A DNA stretch of 64,000 nt. Source: Diacronema lutheri (taxonomy: Eukaryota > Haptophyta > Pavlovophyceae > Pavlovales > Pavlovaceae). This document shows, piece after piece, positions 29,133 through 39,177 of this stretch. The DNA is taken from the NCBI GenBank assembly GCA_019448385.1, contig JAGTXO010000002.1, forward strand, positions 1,054,001-1,118,000. The letters run 5' to 3'. The stretch's first letter is position 1; each line of letters starts with the position of its first letter. A model generated the notes under the pieces. That model was not told the origin of the DNA and ran no database searches. It saw nothing but the letters and a program-made list of their open reading frames with translations. The translations under genes and the position numbers were made by a program.

Positions 29133-32100
29133 CTACGAGCGGGCCGCGAGCGCGAGCTCAAACACGTGGACGCGTTTGACGAGCGCTACGCACGCGCAGT
29201 GCAAAACGCCATCGTCCGGCGCGCCGGCCGCGCACGCGGCGGTGGCCGCGCTGCCCAACCGACGCCACACGCGCAGCGCGCTCGCCTCTTCCCACGCGGG
29301 CTGCAGCTCGACGCAGCGGAGCAGGCAATGCGCCGCGCGAGCGGCCGCGGCGCGCGCGCGCTCGGGCGCGGCCGACGACGCAAGCCGCGCGAGCAGCGCG
29401 CGCAGCAGGGCGGGCGCGAGCGCGGGCGCGGCGAGCAGCAGGCGCGCGACCGCCGTCGCGCGCACGACCAGCTCGCACTCCGTCGGCTCGGCGTACGGGG
29501 CCCGCTCGTCGGGCACGAGCGCGTGCGCGCAGAGAAGCTCGATGGCGGTTGGCAGGGCGCGACACGCGAGCGGCGCCCACGCAGCGTCGACGCGCGCCGG
29601 CGCGCAGTCCGGTTGGCAGTCCGGTTGGTCGGCGCGCACTGCACCCTCGCCGTCGAGCTCGCGCAGCGATCCGGGCGCGAGGTGCGCGCACAGCGCGAGC
29701 GCAGCCTCGTGTTGACTCACCGTCTCGCACGCGCGCGCCCACGCGCTCACGTCGCTGTCGCCGCACAACGGCGGGTCGAGCGCCGCGAGCGGCGTGATGG
29801 CATCTACCGACGCGAGCTGGTCACCCAGCGTCGGGCCGAGCGCCTCGCACAGCGCCGCACGGCCCCAGACATCGCCGAGCGAGCGGAGCGCGCGCGCCAC
29901 GTGACCGAGTAGCCGGCGCCGCACGCATGCGCTGCCGTCGACAAACGCGAGGTGCGCGACGCACACGCCGCCGCGTGAAGCGCGCGCGTCCGCGCCCGCG
30001 CCCGCGCCGGCCGGCAGCGCGGCCCATTCGCCGAGCGCGCTCACCTCCGCGTCGTGCGCGTCAGACGGGGGTGCGCGCACCGCTCGCCGCCCGTCGGGGC
30101 CATCGCTCGCACGCGCCGCACGCCGCGCGGCGTCGCCGCCAAAGACGACGGGCGAGAGCAAGGCCGCGGCGAGGGCGCCGAGTGCGGCGTTCGACGAGTC
30201 AGCCGACTCGCGCGCGCAGATGGTGGCGAGCGCGAGCACGCACTGCGCGGCCGCCGCATCGCCGTCCGAGCGCGACGCGCCGCGCGCGCCGGGCGCCGTG
30301 GCCGGCTCGGCGCGGCGGAGGCAGCACGCGCCAAGCGCGACGCACAGCTTGGGCGACGGGCTGGGCAGCGCGCCGACGAGCGCGACCGCCGCGCGGCGCA
30401 CGTCCGCCCACGCGCCGCCTGCGCACCGCGCGCCAAACGGTCCGAAGAGCGGATTGGCGCTCGAGCCTGCGCAGAGCGCGCGCGCGCTCGGCGGCGCCGA
30501 GCCGTCGGCGCGGCGCGCGGGCTTGGGCAGCGCAGCGAAAAAGGGCAGCACACCGCGCGCGACCATCTCCGCGAGCTCGGCGCGCGCGTCCGCCGCTGAG
30601 ATGCCGCCGGCGACCGCGTGCGAGCTGTCGCGCGCCGCGGCGGCCCAGAGGACGTGCGCGCGCATGCAGCCGAGCGCGCACGCGGTCAGCTGCGGCGCGC
30701 CTGTGCCGAGCTCCCACACGCACCGCGGCAGCGAGCGCACCCACGCGTGCGACAGGCTCGCGGGCGCGAGCGGCAGCTGGATGCGCGCGCCCGCGCCGGG
30801 CGCGCCTCCGGCGGCGACTGCGCGCAGCGACAGAGGAACCGACAGCGCGGCGCACGCGGCGAAGAGGGCGAGCGCACCCGCGCCGCTCAGAGCGGCGCGC
30901 GCGTACGCCTCGCCGCCCGCCCCGTCGCCGACCGGCGCGCGCCCGCCCGCCGCAAGACGCTCTGCGCACGCGAAGAGCGCGCGCGTGAGCCCGGTCTCCG
31001 TGCACGCGCCGCCGCCCGCCATCGGCGCCCGCGCGTCGCTGTCGAGCGCGGGCGACGGCTGCAGCAGCTCGAGACTCGCGCGCACCGCGCGCGCGAGCGC
31101 GCCACTCGCGCGCGCGCCGCCGCCGGCTGCGGCCTCGCCCGGCCCGGCCCGCACCGCGCCGCGCGGGTGCGCGCCCAGTTCGGCGACGAGCGCGCGCGTG
31201 AGGTCGCCGCGCAGGCTGGCGAGCGCGGCCGCACGCGCGTCCATCTCCAGCGACGCGGCGCCCTGCGCGCGCGACGCGCTCGCGCGAGGCGCTGCCGACG
31301 GCGCCGCGCGCGCGAGCCGCGCAGCGAGCAACCAGCAACGCTCGCGCAGCGCGGCGCGCGCGCCGTCGGCGCCGTCGGCAGCGGCGCCGCGATCTGCGGC
31401 GAGGTGCTGCGACAGCCGAGCGCAGAGCAGGTCGGTCGCCGCGATCAGCTCGTGCGGCTTGCTCGGCGCGAGCTGCGCGCCGAGCAACTGCCCCGCTCGC
31501 GCGTCCGCGTCGCCGTGCGGCGCCGCGCTGCGCACTGGGGCCGTTGCGCCGCGTTCGGCGGCGCCGCGCCACGCCGCGAGGGTGACGCCATCGCCGGCGC
31601 GCGGCTCAACCGCGGCGTGCGCCGCGAGCGCGCATCCGACGAGCGCGGCGAGGTAATCGGCGCGCGAGGGCGCGGCGCCCGCGCCCGCGCCACCGCCCGC
31701 TCCGGTCGTGGGCCCAGCCGCCGCGCCCGCCGCGTCCGTCGCGCCGACGGCGACGAGCCAGGACTCGGCGACGACGCGCAGCACCTGCGCGCCGCTCACG
31801 GCGCCCCCGCCCGCGCGCCCGCCGGCCAAGCCCGCTTCGTCTCCGCGCGCAGCTTCAGCATGCGCGCGGCGCGAAGGCTGCGTCGCCGCGAGCTCCGCCG
31901 CGCGTGCGGCGCGCTCGACGAGCGCTTGCGCGACGCGCACGCCCTCGGCGATCGGCGCGTCCGCGTTCGGTGGCGGGATGTGCGCCATCGACGGCGCACG
32001 CGGCGCAACGAGGGCGACGAGGCCACCGAGTCCGACGGGACCGTCGGCGGCGGCGTCGGCGTCGGCGGCGACGACATGCGAACGCGCCGCGCCCGCGCCC

Positions 32101-32933
32101 GCTTCGTCGCGCTCGCCGGCGCGCTCGTCCAAAGGCTCCGCGCCCGTACAGTCTCCCCCCAGCGCGCCGCCGCCCAGCGCGACGAGCAGCTGCTCGAGGA
32201 GGCGCGCGCCGTCCGCGCGCGCGTCTCGTGCGGAGCGGGCGAGCGCCTCGGGGCCGAGCGCGCTCGCGCGCACAAAGTCGAGCGTAGGCGCGAGCAGAGA
32301 AACTAGGCCGCGCGAGCGCGCGGCGGCGCCGCCGATGCCGCCCGCGCCGCCCGCGTCGGGCGCAGTGGCGATAGTGGCCGAGTGCGCTCGAGAGAGCGCG
32401 GGCACCATCGTGAGCGCGGCGCGCGCGGCGTCGCAGCGCACGGTGAGCGAGGTGTGCGAGAGCGCGGCGGTGAGGCGGAGTAGTAGCAGCGGCGCGAACG
32501 GGCGCAGTCCGTCCGCGCCGAGCGTCTCGGCCGCGTGCCGCAGGAAGAGGACCAGCTGCGAGCGGACCGCGCCGTCGCCGTCGGAGAGCAGCGCGAGGCA
32601 GCCGTCGAGCGTGCGCGCAGCGGAGGCGGCGAGAGCGCCCGGGTTGCGCTCGGAAAGGTCGCGCAGCCCGAAAAGCGCGTCCTTGCGCACCGTTGGCGAG
32701 TGGTGTGCGAGCTGCGCGAGGAGGTCGGGCAGCGCGAGCTGTCGCGCGCTCGTCGCGACGCCGGGCGCGCGCTCGGCGTGCGCGAGCGCGAGCTGCTCGG
32801 GAAGGACGACGGAGCGCGCCTTAAACACCGTTGGCGTCGCGTTCGACGCGGCCAGCTGCTTCTTCCCGACGCGCTGCTTGGACGTTGCGAAATCCGCGTC
32901 TGCCGGCCGCTTCTTCCGCGCGGCCTTCGCCAT
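29133..32933 (-). CDS. TEX10/IPI1-like pre-60S ribosome assembly protein
   Basis: A 1266-residue intronless protein. ATG 32933 (MAKAARKKRPADADFATSKQ) is chosen over one nine codons upstream because it begins the conserved basic N-terminus and has A at -3. The segment VGKKQLAASNATPTVFKARS and the following LPEQL match the hallmark start of IPI1/TEX10 proteins. It is followed by HEAT-type helices (HHSPTVRKDALFGLRDLSER, SLTVRCDAARAALTMVPAL). IPI1 acts with IPI3 and RIX1 in the nucleolus and nucleoplasm to process ITS2 and mature the 60S subunit. The remaining 1000 residues are extremely Ala/Arg/Gly-rich and alignable only weakly. The next gene is RPL10A, a 60S protein, 117 bp away and divergent, which hints at co-regulation. 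Confidence 0.75.
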   Translation of the reverse strand: MAKAARKKRPADADFATSKQRVGKKQLAASNATPTVFKARSVVLPEQLALAHAERAPGVATSARQLALPDLLAQLAHHSPTVRKDALFGLRDLSERNPGALAASAARTLDGCLALLSDGDGAVRSQLVLFLRHAAETLGADGLRPFAPLLLLRLTAALSHTSLTVRCDAARAALTMVPALSRAHSATIATAPDAGGAGGIGGAAARSRGLVSLLAPTLDFVRASALGPEALARSARDARADGARLLEQLLVALGGGALGGDCTGAEPLDERAGERDEAGAGAARSHVVAADADAAADGPVGLGGLVALVAPRAPSMAHIPPPNADAPIAEGVRVAQALVERAARAAELAATQPSRRAHAEAARGDEAGLAGGRAGGGAVSGAQVLRVVAESWLVAVGATDAAGAAAGPTTGAGGGAGAGAAPSRADYLAALVGCALAAHAAVEPRAGDGVTLAAWRGAAERGATAPVRSAAPHGDADARAGQLLGAQLAPSKPHELIAATDLLCARLSQHLAADRGAAADGADGARAALRERCWLLAARLARAAPSAAPRASASRAQGAASLEMDARAAALASLRGDLTRALVAELGAHPRGAVRAGPGEAAAGGGARASGALARAVRASLELLQPSPALDSDARAPMAGGGACTETGLTRALFACAERLAAGGRAPVGDGAGGEAYARAALSGAGALALFAACAALSVPLSLRAVAAGGAPGAGARIQLPLAPASLSHAWVRSLPRCVWELGTGAPQLTACALGCMRAHVLWAAAARDSSHAVAGGISAADARAELAEMVARGVLPFFAALPKPARRADGSAPPSARALCAGSSANPLFGPFGARCAGGAWADVRRAAVALVGALPSPSPKLCVALGACCLRRAEPATAPGARGASRSDGDAAAAQCVLALATICARESADSSNAALGALAAALLSPVVFGGDAARRAARASDGPDGRRAVRAPPSDAHDAEVSALGEWAALPAGAGAGADARASRGGVCVAHLAFVDGSACVRRRLLGHVARALRSLGDVWGRAALCEALGPTLGDQLASVDAITPLAALDPPLCGDSDVSAWARACETVSQHEAALALCAHLAPGSLRELDGEGAVRADQPDCQPDCAPARVDAAWAPLACRALPTAIELLCAHALVPDERAPYAEPTECELVVRATAVARLLLAAPALAPALLRALLARLASSAAPERARAAAARAAHCLLRCVELQPAWEEASALRVWRRLGSAATAACAAGAPDDGVLHCACVALVKRVHVFELALAARS

Positions 32934-33050
32934 CGTGCCTCGCGCCCACCTCCAATTCAAAGTCGGCGCCCACGCTCCGGCGAGGCGATCCGGGTCTCTT
33001 TGCTACGAGGCCGGACGACTGCGTGGCGCTCAGCAGGCGTTCGCGCTGCC

Positions 33051-34253
33051 ATGAGGTGCGCGGGCCGCAGGCGCTCGCGCGCTGTGCGTGAGGCGGGCAG
33101 GCCGAGGCCGGGGCGAGGCACCTGGCCGGCCGCGCGCCTCGGCTGGCCGCGCAGCGCACCTGCCACCGCTCACCTGCTCCACCCGTGCCCTCGGGCGCCG
33201 CCGTTCGCGCTGCGCCGCCTCGCCGATGCGCCCGCGCCCGGCTCGTCGGCTCGGTCGGCTCTCGGCGTGGCTGCGGCGCCCGTTTGCCTTTCTCCTGGCG
33301 ATCGCTCGTCTGCACGGCCTTCTTGCGGCCCGCCTCGCCGCCGCCCCTGGCTGCGTGGCCTTGTCCCTCGCGCGTGCGCAGTAAGATCGCGCCCGACTAC
33401 CTGAAGAATGCGGTGCAGTCGATCTTCGATGGCTCGAACGACAGGAAGCGCAAGTTCACCGAGTCGATCGAGCTGCAGATTGGCCTCAAGAACTACGACC
33501 CGCAAAAGGACAAGCGCTTCGCCGGCCAGGTGAAGCTCAACCACGTTGCGCGGCCAACGATGCGCATCTGCGTGCTCGGCGACGCGTACCACTGCGAGCG
33601 CGCAGAGCAGGAGGGTGTGGACTTTAAGACGGCGGACGGCCTGAAGGCCTTCAACAAGAACAAGAAGCTCATCAAGAAGTTTGGTACGCGTGCCCGCATT
33701 CTGCTCTCTTGTTGCGCGCCGCCGCGTCAGGCGTGCGGTGCCGCGTCGGCGACGGCTTTCGCCAGGCGGCTATGTCAGCCAGCCGCTCGCGCCGCACGCT
33801 CGCCTCGACGCCCGGCACCTCGACGCCCGACAAGCCGCCGGCACGCCAGCCGCGACTCGCGCGCGCTCACCCTGCGAGCGCACGCGCCCGCTCCCGTTGC
33901 GCCGCGCAGCCGCGCAGTACCATGCCTTCCTGGCGTCCGAGTCGATGATCAAGCAGATCCCTCGTCTGCTCGGGCCCGGCCTGAACAAGGCGGGCAAGTT
34001 CCCGACGCTGATCACGCAGTCCGAGGCGCTCTCAGGCAAGATGGACGAGCTCAAGTCGACCGTCAAGTTCCAGCTGAAGAAGGTGCTCTGCATGTCGGTG
34101 GCGGTAGGGCACGTCAACATGGACGCGGCGGAGGCGATCGACAACCTCAAGCTCGCGATCAACTTCCTCGTCTCGCTGCTCAAGAAGAACTGGCAAAACG
34201 TCAAGACGCTGCACATCAAGACGACGATGGGCAAACCGCAGCGCATCTACTAG
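33051..34253 (+). CDS. RPL10A: 60S ribosomal protein L10a (uL1)
   Basis: Three exons: 33051-33055 (ATGAG only), 33382-33683 and 33910-34253, giving 216 residues, the usual length. Joining exon 1 and 2 gives [13 protein letters not shown]; joining 2 and 3 gives [19 protein letters not shown], which aligns without gaps to the family. Introns are 326 and 226 nt with GTGCGC and GTACGC donors. uL1 motifs present: [50 protein letters not shown] and [11 protein letters not shown]. uL1 forms the mobile L1 stalk that handles deacylated tRNA at the E site. The five-base coding part of exon 1 would be missed by most gene finders. Confidence 0.95.
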
Positions 34254-34658
34254 GCTGCGCGTGCGGTGGAGGCGGCGCACAGCGCTCGCGCAACGCCCCC
34301 GCCCGCCGCGCTCGGCGGCGCGCAGGTTGCGCATCGCGCAGCCGCCACGGCGACGAGCTGCACGCGCGGTGGATGGGTGGTGGGCGCGCGCGGCACGGCC
34401 TGTTGGGAGGCCCGCCGCGCGCGCCACGCGTTTGAGCAACGGACGTTGTGCGTCTCGCGGTTGGCGCGTGCACGCCGGAATCGCGGTTGTCGATCTGGTG
34501 CGCGCTGGTCACGTTCATGCCTTGCGAAACCTGGCCCGAGCGGACGGCGGAGCCGCCCGGGTCGTCTGTACTCGGTGAGAGAGCTCTCCTGGCCACCTCT
34601 GAGATTCTGACCGCGTCCAGCTTGCGACTGGGAAAGACGCGTGCCACGTCCGCGATCC
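34254..34658. other. Intergenic region between RPL10A and the ACL4-like gene
   Basis: About 405 bp with no recognisable gene. It must contain the 3' end of RPL10A and the promoter of the ACL4-like gene. Open frames here are short, Arg-rich shadows of GC-rich sequence. Confidence 0.5.
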
Positions 34659-36091
34659 ATGGCGATGGCGGACGTTGGCGCGCTCATCGAACGGGCGGAG
34701 CGGTGCGTCGACACGTTCGAGCTGCCGCTCGCGCTCAAGTTTTACGAGCGGGCGCTCGCGTTCGAGCCAGACAATTGCGCGCTGCTCGACGCGACCGGCG
34801 AGCTCCTGCTCCGGCTCGGAGAGGCGGAGCGCGCGGTTGCCGTGCTCGAGAAGAGCGTGTCGCTCGCGCCGAACGCCAACTTTGCGGCGTACCTGAACCT
34901 GGGGCAACTGCAGAGCGGCACGGCCGCCGTGCAGCGCTTTGAGCAGGGCGTTGAGCTGTTGCGTGCGCGCGAGCGCGCCTTGCGCAAACGCGCGGCCAAA
35001 GTAAAAGCCATGGCCGGCGTGGAGGCGCGCGACGAGCTGAGCGTTGTGCAGCAGCAGATCTGCAGCGCGCTCTGCGCCATTGCCGAGGCACGCGCGCACA
35101 GACGCCCCTCGCGCGACCGTGCTCGGCCTCGACTCCACTTTTTGACGCGCTATGCGCCGCTCGTCGCGAACTCTGAGCCTGACGCACGCAACGCCGCGCT
35201 TGCCACCGCCCGGCGTCCGCGCAGGTCTACTTGACGGATCTCTGCGACGCGGCGGACGCCGAGGCGGCGTGCGAGCGAGCAGTCGAGCAGGCGCTCGCCG
35301 CGGGCGCCCCCGAGCGCGCGCCGCTGCCCGAGGCCCTGCAGACGTGCGCCAACCTGCGCATCAGCCAATGCCGGCCGGCCGACGCGGCATCGTCGCTGCT
35401 CAAGGTCGTCGAGCACATCGCGGCCGCGGTGGACGGCGGCGAGCTGGAGGCGCTGCCCTCGCACGAGTTCCGCACGACGACTGCCAAGCTTCTTCTCGAG
35501 GTAGGCGAGGTCGAGCCTGCATGCGACGTGCTAGAACAACTACTCCTCGAGGTGCGGCTTGCCCCGATGGCGCGCGTCTCGCCTCCCACGTTCTGCCAAT
35601 CGTTGTCCGGCGCACCGGCGAGCGTGCGCAAAGCCGTATCCGCGCTCTCACGTGCAGGCCTCCGTACCGCGCGCACGCCGCGCGCACGCAGGACGAGGAC
35701 GAGCCCGAGCTGCGCTATCTCGCGGCGGTCGCGGCCGCGCGCGCGCGCGACGGCGAGAGCGCCGCCGGCCACGTCGAGTGGTTTCAGCGGCAGTTGAGCA
35801 AGCCTTCTTGCGACGAGGCCATGCTGGCATGGTGCGTCGCTAGCGCGAGAAGCGGCGAGTGCGAGCGTCCTGCGCGCTCGCGCGCTGCGACCGTTGCGGT
35901 GGGCGCACTCCTGCGCGCGCGCAAGACACCAGTCGACTGTTACTCCTCCCACCCTCCCCTCTCCCTTCTTTCTCCCGCTGCGCTGCGTCGGCAGGTCCGG
36001 CTCGTTTGAGCAGGTGCAGCGCATGCTCGACGAGCTCGAACGGGAAGGGGATGGTGCGCCCGTTGCTGACGCGGGCATGGACTTGAGCTGA
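34659..36091 (+). CDS. ACL4-like TPR protein, predicted chaperone of ribosomal protein L4
   Basis: Four exons: 34659-35087, 35225-35551, 35692-35858 and 35995-36091, coding for 339 residues. Intron 1 uses a GC donor (GAG then GCACGC) and joins CSALCAIAE to VYLTDLCDAADAEAACE, the diagnostic block of ACL4 (AE.YMTDLC...AE..CE); no GT donor keeps the frame. TPR-type helices are visible (ALKFYERALAFEPDNCALLD, AVAVLEKSVSLAPNA, EALQTCANLRISQCRPADA). The acidic DEDEPELRYL follows intron 2. In yeast ACL4 captures newly made Rpl4 and delivers it to pre-60S particles. The gene lies two genes from TEX10/IPI1 and next to RPL10A and eIF1. Exon 3 to 4 junction is the least certain. Confidence 0.75.
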
Positions 36092-36278
36092 TCTGGCGCG
36101 CCGAAGCCACGACGCGGTCAGTCCGTCAGTGGATTTTTGCCTCCTCACTGAAGCGTTTTCTGAGTTCTCTCGGCCGGACACGAGTCGTTGAAAGCTCAAA
36201 AGCTTGAAGACACATCCCCGCTGCTGCCAGGAGCGTTCTCCCAGGAGCCCCTCGCCTCTCGCATCAAGTTCCCGTCGC

Positions 36279-36978
36279 ATGAACCTCGAGAACCTTGCGA
36301 AGCCAGGTGGATTCGGTTCGTGCCTGCGGCGTGCGACGCGCTTCGCTGCGCCCCGCGCTGGGCCCGGCTTTGCCTTGCGCTGCCCGATGCTCACGCCTCC
36401 CTGCGCGCGCGTCTCGTCGTGTGGCGCGGCAGACCCTTTTGAGAATGCTGGTGACGACGACGAGCAGTCCGCCGACATCCACATCCGTGTGCAGCAGCGG
36501 AACGGGCGCAAGTGCATCACCACCGTCCAGGGCATAGATGCCGCGCTTGACCTCAAGAAGGTGCTCAAGGTCATCAAGAAGGTGCCGAGAGCCGCACACT
36601 CTCGCGAGAGCGCGCGCGGGCGCGCGCGCTGGCGCACGCGCGTGCGCTGCGGCAGCGATGACGGTGCGTGCGATGCGTATCCCTTGCCTGGTCGCGGCCG
36701 CGCCCGCAGGAGTACTGCTGCAACGGCAACATCATCGATGACGAGACCATGGGACAGGTGCGCGCGCCGATGCCGCTCGCGTGCGCGCCCCACAGGGCCA
36801 CTCCCCACGTCATCTCCTGACCATCTCCTGACCCTGCGCGCGCCTTCGGCACCGCGGCGCGCGCGCTCTCCGCGTGCAGGTGCTTCAGTTCCAGGGCGAC
36901 CAACGCGTCAACATCGGCAAGTTCCTCATCGAGAACCAGCTCGCCCTCAAGGAGAAGATCAAGACGCATGGCTTCTAA
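36279..36978 (+). CDS. EIF1: Translation initiation factor eIF1 (SUI1)
   Basis: Four exons: 36279-36306, 36433-36581, 36710-36757 and 36880-36978, coding for 107 residues. Junctions restore KPDPFENA, KVIKKEYCCNGNII and MGQVLQFQGDQR. The core IHIRVQQRNGRKCITTVQGI and the end QFQGDQRVNIGKFLIE...KTHGF match eIF1 closely. eIF1 binds the 40S P-site region and enforces start-codon selection. The 48-nt exon 3 is a microexon-sized piece. Intron 3 contains two adjacent copies of CATCTCCTGACC, the likely branch-point zone. Confidence 0.95.
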
Positions 36979-37429
36979 CGCCGACGCTGATTGCTCCGGG
37001 CCGCGCGCGCCGACCGGCGCGCGCATCTCCTGCGCGAGGCTCGCAGCCGCTGAGCCTCCCGTCGAGCACGCCAACCTTGACGGGAAGCAGCCCGACGGCC
37101 GCCATTCGGCGCGCGCACACCGTGTCGTCGTCCGAGCAGGCTGCGCGTGCGCGGTGGCTCGCCGGGCGTGTGGGCGCCGCGGCTGCAGCAGCGTGAGCGA
37201 CCGTGGCTCGGAGTCTCGCCTCGCGGTCCATGCACTCCGGCGCCTCGCGCACGAGGTGCTCGTCGCGCTGGCTTTCGGCCGCCCGCGCAGACATCGTTGC
37301 TGGCGGGCGCAGCGCCCGCCGCGCCCCTCACGGCAAGGCCGCGCTCCGGGGAGATGAGCCCCGTGCGCAAAGCGATGACTCGAAAAAAAAGGGTGAGGTC
37401 ATTTTCGATCCACAAGGCTGCCCTCTGCC
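36979..37429. other. Intergenic region between eIF1 and the GT61-type gene (convergent)
   Basis: About 450 bp with no convincing gene. It contains the 3' regions of both genes and an A-rich patch (37379-37390, CTCGAAAAAAAAG). Nothing else stands out. Confidence 0.5.
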
Positions 37430-39154
37430 TCATCGCTTTTCCGCGCCAAGAGCGGCCGAGCGAACGACGCCAGACACCTCAGCCCACGGCCGCACCGCGC
37501 CCCGCGGCAGGTTGGTGTGCAGCACGGCGTGGAGCTCCTGTGGGTCGATGTGCAGGTTGGTGCTGTCTCGATAAAATCGGCTGCACAGCTCGATGGCCTC
37601 GCACTCGCCCTCCGAGTAGTCGCCGTTGCCCCACTGCCCCTCTGACTCTGGCGGCCTGCGCGAGTAGACGCGCGCGTGCGCGAGGTTTGAGTACTGCAGC
37701 ATTGCCGCGTGTCCGGGGTAGCGGCGCTTGGCCCACGGCATCGCCTCGACGAGCAGCGTGCGCGGGTGCGCGAAGAGCGCGTTGTTGAGCTGCGCGCCGT
37801 GTGGCGTGAGCACGAGGCGCGCGCCCTGCCAAACGTGCAGCTGCTCGCACAGGCGCACGTCCGAGCCCGCCGACGAACGCCACTGCACACCCCAGCCGGG
37901 CAGTGCGGCGCCAAGGAGGGCGTGCAGCATCCGCCGATCGGCAAAGTGGCGCTTGCGCGCAGCGGCGGCGGCGCCTGCGCCCGCTGCGCCCGCGCCCGGC
38001 GGCGAGCCGCCGCCCCCGGGCGCGATCGCGCCCACGCCGGCGACGGCCGCCGGTTGTGGCGGCGCCGCCGGCAAGCCGCCGCGCTCGAGCACAATGGCGA
38101 TCGGTCGGCCAGCCGAGGCGTTGCGCAGCGGCAGGCCGCACGCGCGCAGGACGAGTCTGCGCACCTGCGACGGCGCGCTCGGCTTTTTCCAGTACCCCCT
38201 CTTGCCACCGCCCGTGCCGACGGCCTTGAACGGCGTCGACTCGCGTGTGCACAGCGCGGGCTGCGCGTCGCGCGCCGCCTTGCCCTCGAGAATGCGCGTC
38301 GATGGCAGGAGCGTGCCGAGCAGCTGTCGACTCCACGGCAGCAGTGCCCACGGCCAGAGCACCGCGCCGGGCGCCTTGCCGCGCGAGACGGCCGTCTCGA
38401 CCATGGGTAGCACGTATTCCGCCTGGTGGTAGATGTTCTGGCTGTAACGGCTGTTCGCGCCCCATGCGCCGAGCGCGACGAAGCACGCACCCGCCGACGG
38501 TGAGCGAAGCGCGGTGGCGAGCGGGTCGAACAACGACGGCTTGCGCTCACCGCGCGCGCCCTCCGCATGGGCATCGCCGTCGCGCGCGCGAACGCCACCG
38601 CCCGGCTCCGACGGGGGCACGTGGACGGGCAGCAACTCGGAGGGCTTGCGGGGCCATCTATACAACGCGCCGCGCGCGGTGCGGTCAAAATTGAGCGTGA
38701 GCGAGCCGAGGTCGGGCATGAGGCGGGCCGCCGTCGCTGCGGCAGCCAGCGCGCGCTCGTGCGCGGAGAGGCGAGCCTTTGGCGGCGCGGCGCGCGCGCC
38801 GCCGTTCGGCGCGCCATCGATGCTGCTCCCCAATCTCTCTGCCATGATAGAGCTGACGTGGCGAGTAAGCACGGCGGCTAGGCTCTCCGTCGGCGGGGCG
38901 CCACGGTTGCCCGCCGAGGCTCGCAGCTCGGCCGCCTCGTCCGCCTCGTTGGCTGCGACCGACCCGATCGCGCTCGCGCTCAAACCCGTGGCGGCGGTGG
39001 CGGCGGCGTCCGCCTCGAAGGGCGGCGTTGAAGACAACGAGTCGGACGAGCGGTAGCCCGGCGAGTCGACGATCGTCTCGGCCAGCCGGATGGCGCGCGC
39101 CACCATGCCGATCGCTAGCAGTGCAGCCAGGACAGACGTCCATCGGGCCGCCAT
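37430..39154 (-). CDS. Type II membrane glycosyltransferase, GT61-like
   Basis: A 574-residue intronless protein. ATG 39154 (MAARWTSVLAALLAIGMVAR) begins directly at the signal-anchor helix; upstream in-frame sequence has only TTG. After an Ala/Ser stem to about residue 200, the luminal domain includes ACFVALGAWGANSRYSQN, YHQAEYVLPMVE, LVLTPHGAQLNNALFAHP and RTLLVEAMPW. The HGAQLNN...P...VE block is the hallmark of GT61 (EOGT, POMGNT2, plant xylosyl- and arabinosyltransferases). Likely a Golgi or ER enzyme making glycans. Donor and acceptor cannot be inferred. Divergent from the CIA30 gene with just 23 bp between the two ATGs. Confidence 0.75.
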   Translation of the reverse strand: MAARWTSVLAALLAIGMVARAIRLAETIVDSPGYRSSDSLSSTPPFEADAAATAATGLSASAIGSVAANEADEAAELRASAGNRGAPPTESLAAVLTRHVSSIMAERLGSSIDGAPNGGARAAPPKARLSAHERALAAAATAARLMPDLGSLTLNFDRTARGALYRWPRKPSELLPVHVPPSEPGGGVRARDGDAHAEGARGERKPSLFDPLATALRSPSAGACFVALGAWGANSRYSQNIYHQAEYVLPMVETAVSRGKAPGAVLWPWALLPWSRQLLGTLLPSTRILEGKAARDAQPALCTRESTPFKAVGTGGGKRGYWKKPSAPSQVRRLVLRACGLPLRNASAGRPIAIVLERGGLPAAPPQPAAVAGVGAIAPGGGGSPPGAGAAGAGAAAAARKRHFADRRMLHALLGAALPGWGVQWRSSAGSDVRLCEQLHVWQGARLVLTPHGAQLNNALFAHPRTLLVEAMPWAKRRYPGHAAMLQYSNLAHARVYSRRPPESEGQWGNGDYSEGECEAIELCSRFYRDSTNLHIDPQELHAVLHTNLPRGAVRPWAEVSGVVRSAALGAEKR

Positions 39155-39177
39155 CGAAAGTCGATTTCTCGACAAGA

